Shown here: piece by piece, positions 21,046 through 32,649 of the stretch
Layout: every line of letters starts with the position of its first letter
Numbering within the stretch: position 1 is the first letter of the stretch
Source: Zymoseptoria tritici IPO323
Taxonomy: Eukaryota; Ascomycota; Dothideomycetes; Mycosphaerellales; Mycosphaerellaceae
Length of the DNA: 64,000 nucleotides
Assembly (NCBI RefSeq): GCF_000219625.1
Contig: NC_018208.1
Location: 372,001-436,000 of the forward strand
Direction: 5' to 3'
Position numbers and translations under genes: made by a program
Notes under the pieces: generated by a model
Seen by the model: the letters and a program-made list of their open reading frames with translations, nothing else
Database searches by the model: none
What the model was told of the DNA's origin: nothing

Positions 21046-24000
21046 TCAGTCCAGTTCGATGATTTCCTGCTTCAGTCGGCCATTTCCATTCGCGTTGCCA
21101 TTCCCATTCGTCACGGAACCGCGATGACCATTGCCGTTCCCACTCCCATTCGCCTGTTGCAAGCCAGCATGACCACCACTCTTCATCTGCGCGGTCTTCT
21201 GTTGCCAACCTTGAGTCTTCACACTCGTACTCGACCCCGTCCTCTGCGTCGCCACACTGGGCCTGCTACCCGCCGCCGTGTCGACCTTGACATCTTTAAC
21301 CTCTTCTTCCTTCTTCCCGTCCACCGCCTCACCACCCTCCCTACAGACCCGATCCAGCTCCCGAATCACCTCCCCCACCAACCCATCTTCAACCACAATG
21401 CTCGTCCCATTCCCAATCCTCCCGCTCCCCTTCTTCAAACAAACCTCCGCAATCCCCATCCTCACCTCCTCTCTCAGCTCCCCACTCCCTTTGTTCGGCT
21501 TTGAAAGCTGTGTCATGATATGCCACACCCCTTTTTTCTTCTCACCCACATTCGGTCGCCATTGAATCTTGAACTGTGCGCCGGCGCCAGGTAGTGGGGC
21601 GGAGTATGTCCATAGGTAAGCGAGGAGATGGTGCGGATGGATGTGCATCGAGCCGAGGGGTGGAAGGGCGGAGATGGTGGAGTAGGCGATGTTGAGGGAG
21701 ACGGATGTGCGGAGAGTGTAGAGGAGAGCAGTGAATGACTTCGGGTCGAGGGGCGCGAGGTTGAAAGTTCGGAGGGCGATGACGCGGACGCGTTGGTGGG
21801 GGTTGGAGTCGGTTGGGTGGAGTTTGAGGTCGGCGGAAGGTGGAGCGTTGGGATTTGTGGAGAAGCGGACGGTGGCGGAGAGGTCCGGGTTGGAAGGGTA
21901 GGTGAATGTTACACGGGTGAGGGAGAGATGAGTGCAGACGAAGGAGTATCGGGCTAGAGCCACTAGGTAGGCGTCGAGACGTTTGCAAGATCTGAGTCGT
22001 GCCTGAAGGACGGAGACGCAGGGCTGACCGAATTGTACGCGGACGCGCAGGGCGAGGGCACCGCGGTCGTTCATGAACATGTCGGCGTCGCGAGGTTTGG
22101 TCAGGAGGTATTCCTGGAGGTGGTTCAGCACGCCATGCCGAACAGTCAGACGAAGACAGTGCGTGACTTCGGCCCTGGAGCCATCCGTGGCCGGCGGTGA
22201 AGTGATGTTGCGATCGTGGGTCAGGCGAATGGACCCATCTTTGAAGGGTTTCCGAAGGGGGTCGGATTTTGCGTCGTCGAAGAATGATGCTGAGTCTAGG
22301 ACCACAGCTGGCTCTGCGGATGCCGCACTAGACCGTTCTCCGCGAGATCGTTCAGCAGGAGTCAACGATGCGGTATTCTCAATCTTATAAGGAATACGCT
22401 TCGAGTCCAAGTCCTGCGTGACGACCGCCAGCGATATTTGCGCCACGGCGAGTTTCTCGATGCGAATCAGTAGTGATCGCGCGACACCGGAAAGGGCGAG
22501 GAGGTCTGATGGAATCGAGATCCGACGAGCCTCTGCGAAGATGCTACCGGTTGAGGTACCTCTCGCTTCGAGCTTGGGTTCCAGGCGTGCAGCCCACCAC
22601 TTGTCACCAGACAGACCAAAGGTAGCCACGAGCGCCCAGCTGTCGCTCCAGCCTCGCTTACACTTGTAAATGCTTCGAGAAACGGTATCCGCTCCGAAGA
22701 GTGCTTTCAGATTGTTTTGAGGTGCCAGCGTCCTAGAAGACACGGAGATCCAGCCAGCCAGATCAGCCGCCTTGCCGATTCGCTCCTGGTTAGTTCCGCA
22801 CAGCATTTGCGCGAGTTGGACTGCAGGATCAGCTTTCAGATCGGCGTTCATCAAACGCTCTGCTCGAGCCGCCAGCATTGTCGGTGGCGAAATGGCCCAC
22901 TTCCCGGTGACGACCTCCTTCCGGACGATGTACGGCGTGCGCATTCCAGGTAGGCCCAGAGCGAGCGAACAGTCTTCTGGAGTATCGGCGCATGCATCGA
23001 GAGTCATGTCCAGCTTGCTGTTGGATCCTGCGAGTTTGACCAGCCCGTTCTTGGTATTTCTCAGATCCCAGGAGGTGTGTTTTGCAATGAGTGTACCCAG
23101 CACCTGCTCCACATTCAAGGTCTTCCAATCAATAGAAGGTGAATCATCAAGAACCTCCTGTCCTCTTCGAAACCATCTCACCGACAGTTGCGCATTGGCC
23201 GGCTTTGAGCCTTTCCGGTTCTGCTTCCCGGTGCTCACACCAATCTCGAGCCAGCTTTTGGGCCCAGCCAAGTCAGACCAATATTGAACAATCAGCACTC
23301 TCTTCTTCATCTCCACAAACAAGCAATCAAACCACTTCTCTCGTAGGAGCTGGCTAGCTTGATCTCGCAGAACATTGATTTTGTGAGTCAACACGAAATT
23401 GTGAAGTAGGTCGTAACAGCCTTGTAGCTTCGACTCGCTTGCAAGTGCAATATTCACCCGCTTCTCTAGCTCCATACGACTGACATCGTCGGTGATATCA
23501 GGTGTTGGGGAGAACAGAAATCGCATGTCAATAAACCAGAATGGCGTGCTGGGATCCTCATCTCCCAATGACAAGTCGACCTCGAATTCATCCGCAACGC
23601 GGAAGGTCGCCCGGCCGTTGGCAATGGACAGGTCGTTGAAGTAGTAGGGTAGCTCCTCATGCAGGTTCAGCCTTGTCGCGAGTGCGACATTCATATCTTG
23701 CAACGTACGCAGCAGCTGCTTGGCCGACAGCTTCTTCGGAGGTAGATAGCCCAGGTCCGGCATTCGTGACGTTCCAGTTGCCAGCAGCTCCAGTGCACCA
23801 TCAAGGTTGGGATTGGGGATTTTCGCGCCTTGCATATTATGTTTTGTGTTGCCAATGGATGAAATGGCCTGGACCTGTGCGCCGAGTTGACGTTCCTGCC
23901 ATACCTTGATGTCCACGAGTCTTGCCATATCCTGCTCGTTGCGAGCCCAGTCCGATAATACCAATGTCTTGATGAACCGATCACGCTGATTATGCGCAAA

Positions 24001-24402
24001 GTCCATGAGGGTCCGTTTCTTGGTCAAACTGGCCACGGAAGTGTCGACTGCATGAGGAACCACTCCATTTGCTTGTGTGCTTTCCGGGATTTCGGCCATG
24101 GTCTTCAATGTCGTTCCCAGATCGGTGAAGCATTGCTGAGCCAAGCGTTCTATCAGGACTCCCATGGGCTTGTTGTCTGGGCCATCCCGCCATGACTGGT
24201 CCAGCTCTGGGGGTGTGGGCAGTCCCGTGGCCTCGCTTGTGGTGACTTGTCCATTTGCCGCAGCTTTCTGACTGGCGGAATTCTGGCCATTGAAAGCATC
24301 TTGTGTGTGCAAAGCATCTCCTCCTTGCGCATTGCTGCGGTCCTTCTTCAAGTCTTGTAGTCTTGCATCCTTTTGGTGCTCCATGACCAACCTCCCTGGC
24401 AT
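21046..24402 (-). CDS. MED14: Mediator complex subunit 14 (Rgr1)
   Basis: This subunit is the backbone of Mediator, linking head, middle and tail modules and so joining activators to RNA polymerase II in the nucleus. The single exon encodes about 1118 residues, the normal ascomycete length. The Med14 N-terminal domain starts around residue 75 (DNKPMGVLIERLAQQCFTDL) and includes KRTLMDFAHNQRDRFIKTLV and the LGYLPPKKLSAKQLLRTLQD segment. The later half shows the conserved IDMRFLFSPTPDI and EKWFDCLFVEMKKRVLIVQY stretches. The C-terminus is Asn/Gly-rich low complexity. The first in-frame ATG is at 24402; a second ATG six codons later is equally possible. It is divergent from the transporter gene at 25325. 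Confidence 0.95.
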   Translation of the reverse strand: MPGRLVMEHQKDARLQDLKKDRSNAQGGDALHTQDAFNGQNSASQKAAANGQVTTSEATGLPTPPELDQSWRDGPDNKPMGVLIERLAQQCFTDLGTTLKTMAEIPESTQANGVVPHAVDTSVASLTKKRTLMDFAHNQRDRFIKTLVLSDWARNEQDMARLVDIKVWQERQLGAQVQAISSIGNTKHNMQGAKIPNPNLDGALELLATGTSRMPDLGYLPPKKLSAKQLLRTLQDMNVALATRLNLHEELPYYFNDLSIANGRATFRVADEFEVDLSLGDEDPSTPFWFIDMRFLFSPTPDITDDVSRMELEKRVNIALASESKLQGCYDLLHNFVLTHKINVLRDQASQLLREKWFDCLFVEMKKRVLIVQYWSDLAGPKSWLEIGVSTGKQNRKGSKPANAQLSVRWFRRGQEVLDDSPSIDWKTLNVEQVLGTLIAKHTSWDLRNTKNGLVKLAGSNSKLDMTLDACADTPEDCSLALGLPGMRTPYIVRKEVVTGKWAISPPTMLAARAERLMNADLKADPAVQLAQMLCGTNQERIGKAADLAGWISVSSRTLAPQNNLKALFGADTVSRSIYKCKRGWSDSWALVATFGLSGDKWWAARLEPKLEARGTSTGSIFAEARRISIPSDLLALSGVARSLLIRIEKLAVAQISLAVVTQDLDSKRIPYKIENTASLTPAERSRGERSSAASAEPAVVLDSASFFDDAKSDPLRKPFKDGSIRLTHDRNITSPPATDGSRAEVTHCLRLTVRHGVLNHLQEYLLTKPRDADMFMNDRGALALRVRVQFGQPCVSVLQARLRSCKRLDAYLVALARYSFVCTHLSLTRVTFTYPSNPDLSATVRFSTNPNAPPSADLKLHPTDSNPHQRVRVIALRTFNLAPLDPKSFTALLYTLRTSVSLNIAYSTISALPPLGSMHIHPHHLLAYLWTYSAPLPGAGAQFKIQWRPNVGEKKKGVWHIMTQLSKPNKGSGELREEVRMGIAEVCLKKGSGRIGNGTSIVVEDGLVGEVIRELDRVCREGGEAVDGKKEEEVKDVKVDTAAGSRPSVATQRTGSSTSVKTQGWQQKTAQMKSGGHAGLQQANGSGNGNGHRGSVTNGNGNANGNGRLKQEIIELD

Positions 24403-25324
24403 CGCCCGACCGTCAACTTCTACCGCACCGCACCACGCGCCTCCACGGTCGTCTCCCAATCGTACTCAGTCCCTCCCAGGCAGCGCTGTACTGTTATTGC
24501 TGGAATCGGATTCCCCGGACTAGCTCATATCTTGTGGTCGAAGCGATTGCGAAATGGTAAGAAGGTCGCAGATGATGCTGGCGGAGCTTTGAGCTGTATT
24601 CGAGGGTGACGGATGCTACTCGTAGAGCCGTGCGCAGTTGGAGGGTTACTCCCGTGGTGGTGTTGTTATCGCGTGATGTCAGAATCGTGGCTGTCGCATG
24701 CGTTGGAAGCTGAGTGGAATGAGTTGATGGTCAGAGTGAGCCGACTTGGCGAGACGATGCGACCGAGAGGGACTCTAGACCGGAAGGTTCGAGGCGGCGA
24801 GGGTGGTGAATGCGAAGAATGTGAGGTGGTCGTTGTCGAAAGTTGGGCGCGCAGCAGTTCGACCGAGCGATGTGCAAGCCAGACGGCGTCCGGGCCGAAC
24901 CGTTTGCAAGCCGGATCTGCGCTCCCGCCTCGAGCGGCCGCTGCCGGATCAAACCAGACCAGCCGTTGTTTCGAGGCAAAGTCTGAAGTCCTTCCATGGC
25001 ATCAACATTCACCAAATCCACGAAATCTGAATCCAAACGGCGGCCATATTCCATTCCGTTGCATAATCGAATAATACGGCGACGAGATGCAGCCCATCGG
25101 ACGGTCCCGGCAATATCAGCCGAGAGACGACCCAGACATGCAAGGGCATGGGGCCCCGGGGCTCACGCGCGGCTGACACCTGACCTGCCACACCACACGA
25201 TGTCTTCCCTGTTGGAGACCTCACTTCTCCGCTGTAGGGAGCCGATGACCGTTTCTTGCTTCCATATCGGACCCATGAGGAGTTATCCTGGGTCTGATCT
25301 CCCACGCCGCCCTCCTGTACCGTC
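24403..25324. promoter_or_regulatory. Shared upstream region of MED14 and ATG22-like gene
   Basis: A 0.92-kb non-coding gap between two divergent genes. Short open frames here are fragmentary and not protein-like. It must hold both promoters. I saw no strong TATA box, and no particular factor site can be claimed. Confidence 0.5.
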
Positions 25325-27112
25325 ATGACCACCTCCAACGATACCGATACGACCCACACGGCTCCTTCATATCCGGAAGAAGACACTCGCCCGACATCCA
25401 AGAAGGAACTCCTTGGTTTCTACGCCTACTCCTTCGCCGCCGAAGTCTTTGTCGTCTGCGGAGTCGGAGCCTTCATTCCCATCACCCTTGAAGAACTCGC
25501 TCGAGCATCACCGTCCGCGGTCCTGGCACTCGACCGCTCGAAGCCATGCCTTGCTACGAATGGTATCAACGATGACTCCCGCAAAGGTGCTCAATGTGTC
25601 TTCGAATTACCGGGAGGCCTCGTGATCAACACAGCCTCGTTCGCCATGTACACCTTTTCCATCAGCGTCTTCATTCAGGCCTTACTCGTTGTCACCATGT
25701 CGGGGGCCGCGGATCATGGGAGCTATAGGAAGTCCTTGATGATCGGATTTGCTGTGACAGGATCCGTCGCCACTATGCTTTATCTTCCAATCACTCCGAG
25801 TCTGTATTTGCTTGGTGCTCTTTGGGCCATCATCGGCAATGTCTGCTTCGGTGCGAGCTTTGTGCTGTTGAATTCGTTCTTGCCATTATTAGTGAGGTGG
25901 CATCCTGATGCGAGAGAGTTAAAAATGACATGGTCACAGGACCAAGGCTACAGCGAGGTGTGTATTCGCTTTTCATTTATCCATTGATGTGAGATTCCAC
26001 GCAGCTCATTCTACAAGCATGCCGCCTTACCTTTCCTATCGGAGGCTCACTCGGCTAACAAGATTTCCTGCCAGGACGCTCGTCCTACGACATCAGATGC
26101 CACAACGACACTCCTTCCCACGGATGGCGAGCAGAAACCACATCCACGCTCACCCGCCATGCAACTCTCCACCCGCATCTCCTCCTACGGCATCGGGATT
26201 GGATACATCGCCGCCGTCTGCGTTCAACTCTTCTCCCTCCTTCTCCTCTCAACCCCCGCTCTCACCCCTCTCTTCGCCCTCCGACTAGTCCTCTGCACAA
26301 TCGGCCTCTGGTGGCTCCTCTTCACTGTCCCGGCCGCTCTCTTCCTCCGTCCGCGCCCCGGCCCACCCCTTCCTTCGACTCAAACTCGCTCACGCCTCCA
26401 CGACCTCCTCAACTACATCGCCTACTCCTGGCGCTCCCTGCTCGCCACCCTCTCCCACGCTCGCCGCTTACGGGACATCCTCACCTTCTTGACAGCCTGG
26501 TTCTTCCTCTCGGACGCCATCGCCACCATCTCTAGCACAGCTATCCTCTTCGCCAAAACCACTCTCGCCATGTCTCCTTCCTCCCTCGCCCTGATTAACC
26601 TCACCGTCACGCTCTCCGGTATTTTCGCCGCGTTCACCTGGCCTCACGTATCCCGCTACTTTCAGTGGACACCTCTCCAAACGATCCTCATCTGCACCGC
26701 GTTGTTCGAATTGATACCCCTCTACGGCCTGCTGGGATACATACCTTTCCTCCGCAACATTGGCGTTTTCGGACTACAACAGCAGTGGGAGATGTTTCCG
26801 CTTAGCGTCGTTTATGGAGTTGTGATGGGAGGACTGTCGTCTTACTGCCGGAGTCTGTTCGCGGACTTGATACCCGTGGGACGGGAGGCACAGTTCTTTG
26901 CGTTGTATGCAATTACGGATAAGGGGAGCTCAGTCGTTGGTCCAGCGGTCGTGGGGTGGATTGTGGGCAGGTTTGGAGAGATAAGACCGGCGTTTGGATT
27001 TTTGTCAATCGTTGTGGCCGTGGGTGGAGGGATTATGTGGAAGGTTGACGTCGAACGTGGTCGAAAGGAAGGGAAAAGTTTGGAAGAGGAGGGAGGGGAT
27101 CTGTCGAGATGA
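25325..27112 (+). CDS. Atg22-like vacuolar membrane transporter
   Basis: Members of this MFS-related family sit in the vacuole membrane and export amino acids released by autophagy. Two exons (25325-25957, 26075-27112) join in phase 0 for 556 residues. The start of the conserved region, [20 protein letters not shown], is the hallmark Atg22 N-terminus just before helix 1. About eleven to twelve hydrophobic helices follow. The stretch [19 protein letters not shown] directly after the intron matches the family's second conserved block, and [20 protein letters not shown] followed by [17 protein letters not shown] matches the third. An upstream acceptor exists but leads into a stop within 20 codons. 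The loop at the junction is hydrophilic, so the exact splice is slightly uncertain. Confidence 0.9.
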
Positions 27113-27248
27113 GTCTGTTGAGGCGTTTGTCACACAAGACATTCGGGATGCGGCATTAGGGCCAGAGGCACCTCTCACCGATCGTTCTTCTCTTCCTTTT
27201 CTTCCCTCATTTACACTACAAGTTCAACTCTGGAGCGACCGCACGACC

Positions 27249-28159
27249 ATGGCGCCCATCATCCCGAACGAGATCTGGCAAAAGATCATCGCGTTCACGG
27301 CTCTCGATGCAACAACACCGAACGCCTGGCTTTCCGCCTGGCTTCCGCTTCGTCAAACGTCCCGGTCATTCCGCTCAAACACCGCCCAGGCTTACCTCCA
27401 GACCTTTCTCGCTCAACGCAAACGCTGCGTCATCGCCTTCCACTGCTGCCCAGACTAGACGCACTAAAGGGCCAGAGACACAACTTTTCAATCGAGATGT
27501 TCTTTCAAAGTGTTGATACCACAGACAAGGCAAGAGTTGTGTTCGGACAGCTTAAGACGTCGCGAGGGTGGGTTCAGCGAGACCTGCTATCCGACGCAGC
27601 TCGTGAGGAGTGGAAACCCGTCGTCTGGAAGCGAAAGATGGAGAACTACCTCGAGGGTCGCATTGAGCAGACGCCATACGTCGGTTCCATCTATGGTGTG
27701 TCAACTGATAGCGAACTCCCTGGTCTACGCTGCAACTTCGAGCAGCGCGAGATCAGCTTCGAGTGGGAAGGCATGTTGGATGCGTTCATTGCGGAGAGAT
27801 TGGAGTTGGGTAGACTGCATGCGGTGTCGGATCAGAGCGACACCCCCAGTGGCGATGAAAGGTCCGAATTGAGCCAAGCCCTCGTACGGATGGACGAGGA
27901 GGCTATTTCCCGGATTTTCGAACAGCTCAGCGATCCATGTCAGAAGGACCGTCGTCTCGCTCGGAAGAGGACACACAATGTCAGAGACGTGAGGATAGGC
28001 CGGCTTGAGAGGACTTTTGCTGCGTGGGGTGGTTTGGACTGTACGCGATTAGATGTATATTTCGAGGAGCAACAAGCGGAGCGGGTCTTGGCTGCTGAGG
28101 AGGTGGGCACTGGCAGTGATGAGTGGGTTGTGACGGATGACGAGAAGGAGGAGATGTAG
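27249..28159 (+). CDS. F-box-like protein with apparent frameshift
   Basis: The first frame (27249 to about 27440) begins MAPIIPNEIWQKIIAFTALD, then LPLRQTSRSFRSNT, typical of the N-terminal F-box-like motif of fungal proteins that recruit targets to SCF ubiquitin ligases. It stops at 27458. The next frame is open without a break from at least 27435 to 28159 and gives about 240 residues of charged, protein-like sequence (LLPRLDALKGQRHNFSIEMF onward) with an acidic C-terminus. The two frames differ by one base and no convincing intron joins them, so there is a single-base indel near 27.44 kb or an unusual intron. An intact gene would give about 300 residues. Function beyond the F-box is unknown. 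Confidence 0.5.
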
Positions 28160-28348
28160 TAAGAGGATGAGGCGGGCAAGTGGAGAGCACGATACATCAT
28201 CGCTACGGTGAGCCCGCGAGTATGATGAGCCATTCGTTGCGATGGTAGTTGAGCGGATGAGGGAAGTGGGCGGTAGCAGACAGATTCTTTCGCCTGTTAT
28301 GCGATGCGATACGTACAAGTTGCCCAAGAGCTTCTTTCGTGAAAATCG

Positions 28349-30135
28349 TTATATAACCTTGCCAAGCTCCTCCGCATGCAATGGTGCTCCCTCGTCTGAT
28401 CTCAACGGGCGGATGCTGGCCTGTGAACCCTGCGGATGCAGGCGATGTTCAGGATGGTCCATCAACGGCATTAGCTTGCCCTTCGACGAGAGACGATACT
28501 TCTTCGCTGTGTCTGTCGCTTCAGATTCGCCTGTACCTCCCGACAGCATTCCCAACTCAAGCGCATCAACGCTCCCTTTATACCGAAGCCCATCTCCTTT
28601 CACATCTTCTTCGTCTCCGTCATCTTCAGCACGCGCGTGGCCCAATCCACTACCATCCGACTGCGTACTCCGGATCCGGCTCCGTCCACCGGAAGTGGAC
28701 AGACTTGTCGTCTTCTCCCACAGCGTGCTGACTAGAGTGGGCGTGCGGCTCACCACGACCTTGCATGTCCTCTGCCAGATACCCGGCAACATCGGCAGAC
28801 AGCAACAGATCATCGAGAGGTACACTTCTGTGCATCGCCATAGGCCGATTGGGAAGTAGTCCCAGGTAGGGTTGGAAATCTTGCCGACGTTTCGTACGAG
28901 GTAGACGAGCTGGGTTATGCTTACGGCTGTTACTGCGAAGCCGACCTAGCGTTTGGTCAGTGATGTACAACTGATGCGTCGACGATGCTCTTACGAGAAA
29001 TGTTACCAGCACTCCGGCCTTTTTCCCCCTCGACATTGTGAGGTGTAAGAACTTGGGAATGGGTAGGAGCAAGACCACAAAGTCGGCGGCGATGTTGAAG
29101 GCAGAATTGGTGAAGAGCTGCGCGTCTCTTTGGATGCAGTGTCCTTTTGCACCGGTCAGAGCGTTCCACGCATAACTCGGCGGTGTGCCTGTGTTGCGAT
29201 CAGCGGCGGCGTACTCACACGTCTGCATGTGCTCTTACAGATGAAGATGGTCGAGAACTCGAAGCTGATCAACGCCATGCCGAGGACAACGGCGGTAACC
29301 TGACAAGCCCGTCGGAATGCCAGGCCTGCGTCTCTCCATATGCGGAGGTATAGGAGGCAGAACGAGATCTTGGTTCCAAATATGACTGGAGAGTAGAAGG
29401 TGTTGCCTATGTAGAAGTACTGTTTGCGGGTTAGGATGTAGGTATGGTATTCAAGACTGGGCGATACTAACCATAAGACAATGCTTGATCATCGGTATCG
29501 ACAAGCGATAGATGTCCTGTCCGAGTCCACTGTCGACCTCCATATAGCTGGTCACAATCAGACCTGTCATGGGAAGGACACATAACAACACCACCCAGTC
29601 GTCCCAGCCGAACCCCGCTCCTGTGTTGTCGTTAGCTTCAGGCGGCGAAGAACAGGCGAGAGAAGCTGCTGACCTCCAGACATAGGACTCCGAGAGAGCA
29701 TTCGCAGACATACGGTCAGCGTTGCCAGAGGGAACAGTACCGACTGCGTGATCCGGAACGTGTCACTACGATCTCTGACCGGGAATCCACACGTCTCGGC
29801 TTGTACGCGCTGCGATACCAGAGCGTCGGCGATGCTGCATCCGCTCGACAATACGCAAGTGCCCAGCGCAGCTTGCAACTCTTTGTTGTAGCAGATGCAT
29901 TGTTGTAAATCCGGGCAGTTGAATTCGGGGAATATGTCGAGGAAGCACTGCGTCTGTGAAGGGTTGTCAGCGACGGCAAGTGAACTCTGCTCGACCGACT
30001 ACTCACAACGCAAGGCGATAATTGTTCAGTCTGTCGTCGAAGTATGGAGGAGTTGGCGGACTCTTGCGTCGCGACGACTGCCTTTGTCCATTGGAAGCTT
30101 GTCAAAAGCAGGAACAACGCAGAACGAGCGTGCAT
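28349..30135 (-). CDS. CFEM-domain seven-transmembrane receptor (Pth11-like)
   Basis: Six exons (30135-30007, 29953-29674, 29620-29472, 29419-29239, 29188-28995, 28945-28349) join in frame for 509 residues. A signal peptide is followed by an eight-cysteine CFEM domain at about residues 40-110, with the core FPEFNCPDLQQCICYNKELQ. Then come seven hydrophobic helices with the fungal rhodopsin-like signatures GFGWDDWVVLLCVLP (helix 2/3) and FNIAADFVVLLLPIPKF, and a cytoplasmic tail of about 150 residues. Such receptors sit in the plasma membrane; Pth11 of the rice blast fungus senses surface cues before infection. The ligand cannot be read from sequence. The CFEM cysteines are complete and each splice closes in phase, so the gene looks functional. 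Confidence 0.92.
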
Positions 30136-32098
30136 GTTCCCTGTGAGCTCCTCGTGGCAATAAAAGTTTCGTGTGCAGCTTGACGGTGGAGACGAGGATT
30201 CCTGCGTAGCAACCTTTGCTCAACCGCGCGCGGGTTTGACAAGTCTCAGCTGATACTGTAGCATTCCCAAGAGGCCGTTGCTGACGTTGTTATTGATCAT
30301 GTAGAGCCATTGTCGCAATAGGTCGCCACTGGCACGGCGGGACGCTCTTTCACCGCCAATAGTTGGGGCCAGGCAGATTCCTACTAAGAAGCATGGTTGC
30401 ATGTTTGAGCAGTGCGGCAAAAGATAATCGTGACCGATCGGATGTCATGCCGAGGGCCGCGAATCGTAGCGCGCATATTCCTGAGCGAGGGTGGTTGCCA
30501 CGCAGGGCTCAGACTGTCGTGGCGCATGCATAAGCGTGACTCGCTGATGTTTCGATGGAACGAAAAGGGAAATAGAAGCAACCACGGCCTACAACTAAGC
30601 TCTGGTAGGGAGCAAAGTCGAGAGACTAATGCTTTAAGCACAAACGTTGCGGAGAATTCTCCGGAAAGCATGGTTTGACTTTAGCCCCCAAACAGCTTTG
30701 AGATGGCTGATCGCATGGTTGGAAGTCCGCGGGCTGTGATATGTCGCGCGTTTCTGCGGAGCAGGGTGGCGGTGGCCTTGGTCTTGCGCTTTTGACCCGT
30801 TCGGCGGTTGCGAGGGTGGGCGTCATTACTCGAGTTTCTGGGGTGCAGTGTAGTCCAGCATGCATTGGTAGCGGAGTAACCGCAGTGATTGGGCGAGTGT
30901 GCGGCTGGAGTTGGAAAGCTCCATGAGTGTAAGTAGCGCTGGGCCGCCATCACTGTCGACGACCTCGCCTCTTCTACACGAAGCGTATTTCGTACTTTGA
31001 TGGCACAATTGATCTGTCGTCGCTTGTGTCACCACCATCGCTCTTTGCATTATCGACATCCTCGGCTCGTCCATCACAAGATGTGCTGCGCTCACATGGC
31101 GTTGAGACACACTTTGGCGGAATAGGAAAAAAGCAGTGTACCGAACGAAACAGCCAGAAAGTGTTCAACACGATCGCAGCTTCGTTGTGTGTATGGGGGC
31201 CCTTCGACTCTGCTGCCCTTAACGAGCATCGCTGAGTCGTAGAGGTGTTCAGAGGTCCAGGCATGCTCGTCCGCTGCGTGAACCACCTGTACAGTGGGTC
31301 CCCAATCTGCATGCGCGTGAGGTATTTTGCTTGGATTCCATCGTCGATATTGCACTCCCATGTGGTAACTCCATGTAGATTGGGATAGAGCGGCTGGGCG
31401 GCTCGAGCGTGACTGAGGTGTGTGCATTATATCGTTTCATTGATGTCACGTTGACGATATCAAGCTTGGAAGAACCTTGTTCAGCCACGCGCTCGACTCA
31501 GGCACACACTTATCATGCAGGTACTAGATCCAAGGTTTGAGCCGCATCTCTTCTGGGAGTCACATTCAGCAGTCACACATTGCAGGCAAAAAGAATTGCA
31601 GGGACAATCGCCAAATACTCACAATGTTGTAGTGCGGCCGTTGCTTGACCGAATGCCTCAAAACCAACAATCGACGCATAGCTGCGAGGTGTTGTTATCG
31701 AACTGTGCAGCTTTCGAGAGAATTGCGTGTCGAGCAGCGGCAGGATTGTCTGGTATTTGTTGATGAGAGCGACCCGTTGATTCTGCCAGTCAAGGGGCCG
31801 CCCCACCGAATCCGGGCGATCGACGGTGTCAAGTCGGGGATTGCATCAGCGTTGTGCATCACGCCGAGCATCCACGTGTGTTAGTCATTTAGTCCAATGC
31901 AGCATTACTCGACGCTTTGACCGTGACATGCCTGTTGCTCTTGCAGCTCATGCAGCCCATCGCAGTGCTCACCACGAACGGCGATCCTCCAAGGAGCATG
32001 GAGATGACCATGAAAACCTATAAGAAGTTGCCATTACTCCCCTTGTCTCATCAAGCCGCCTCACCATTACCATCATCGAGCTCCTCACCCACGAAGCA
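30136..32098. other. Gene-free stretch of 2 kb
   Basis: Between the divergent receptor and the secreted cysteine-rich gene. Many frames of 60-110 codons are open on both strands, but none has an adjacent consistent exon, a signal peptide or a recognisable motif. Confidence 0.45.
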
Positions 32099-32649
32099 AT
32101 GAAGACCTTCTTTGCGATTGCGGCTTCGGCTGCCATGACACTGGCTGCGCCGGCAGTCCAAGATCCAGCGGCACCTACATGTCGCGACGGAGGACAATTG
32201 CACTGCTGCCAAGCGACATTCACTGGATCCGCAGCTCCGGTCACGCTCGCAGCCGACTTGGTGTGCTACGATCTCACGCCAGCAGTGTTGAACTGCATAA
32301 TTAGTAAGTCTAACGGTCCGCAGTGTTTTGCCAACTTCAGCTGACATTTTCCTCAGCGAAAGCACCAATCGATCCGGAGTTCGGCTGCGTCGGAGAGTAT
32401 GCATGCTGTCAAGTCAATGACCTCGATCCGGTATTGGGATTGTACTGCTCTAAGCCACCTGGTGACTGCATAGGCAGGGAAGGCGGAGATCCGGCATACT
32501 GCACCGAGGTGCTCGAAGGGCGTTTTGGCAACTGCACCGACAACGATGTGCGCAATAATCAAGGACTGCTCGGCATTGCCACCAAACCGCTCAAGGGATT
32601 GACGGGCCTCGTCGGTGGCGGCAAGAAGGGTGGGCTCCTGAAAGATTGA
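32099..32649 (+). CDS. Secreted 12-cysteine protein, hydrophobin-like pattern
   Basis: Two exons (32099-32303 and 32357-32649) join in phase 1 for 165 residues. A signal peptide (MKTFFAIAASAAMTLAA) is followed by Cys spaced C-x7-CC-x18-C-x9-C-x12-C-x5-CC-x12-C-x6-C-x10-C-x10-C. Taken without the extra residues, the order C, CC, C, C, CC, C is that of hydrophobins, small surface proteins that coat hyphae and spores. The spacing fits neither class and there are four extra Cys. The module C-xn-CC-xn-C-xn-C appears twice, which suggests an internal duplication. The C-terminus is Gly/Lys/Leu-rich and Cys-free. It could be a divergent hydrophobin or another secreted surface protein. Confidence 0.82.
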
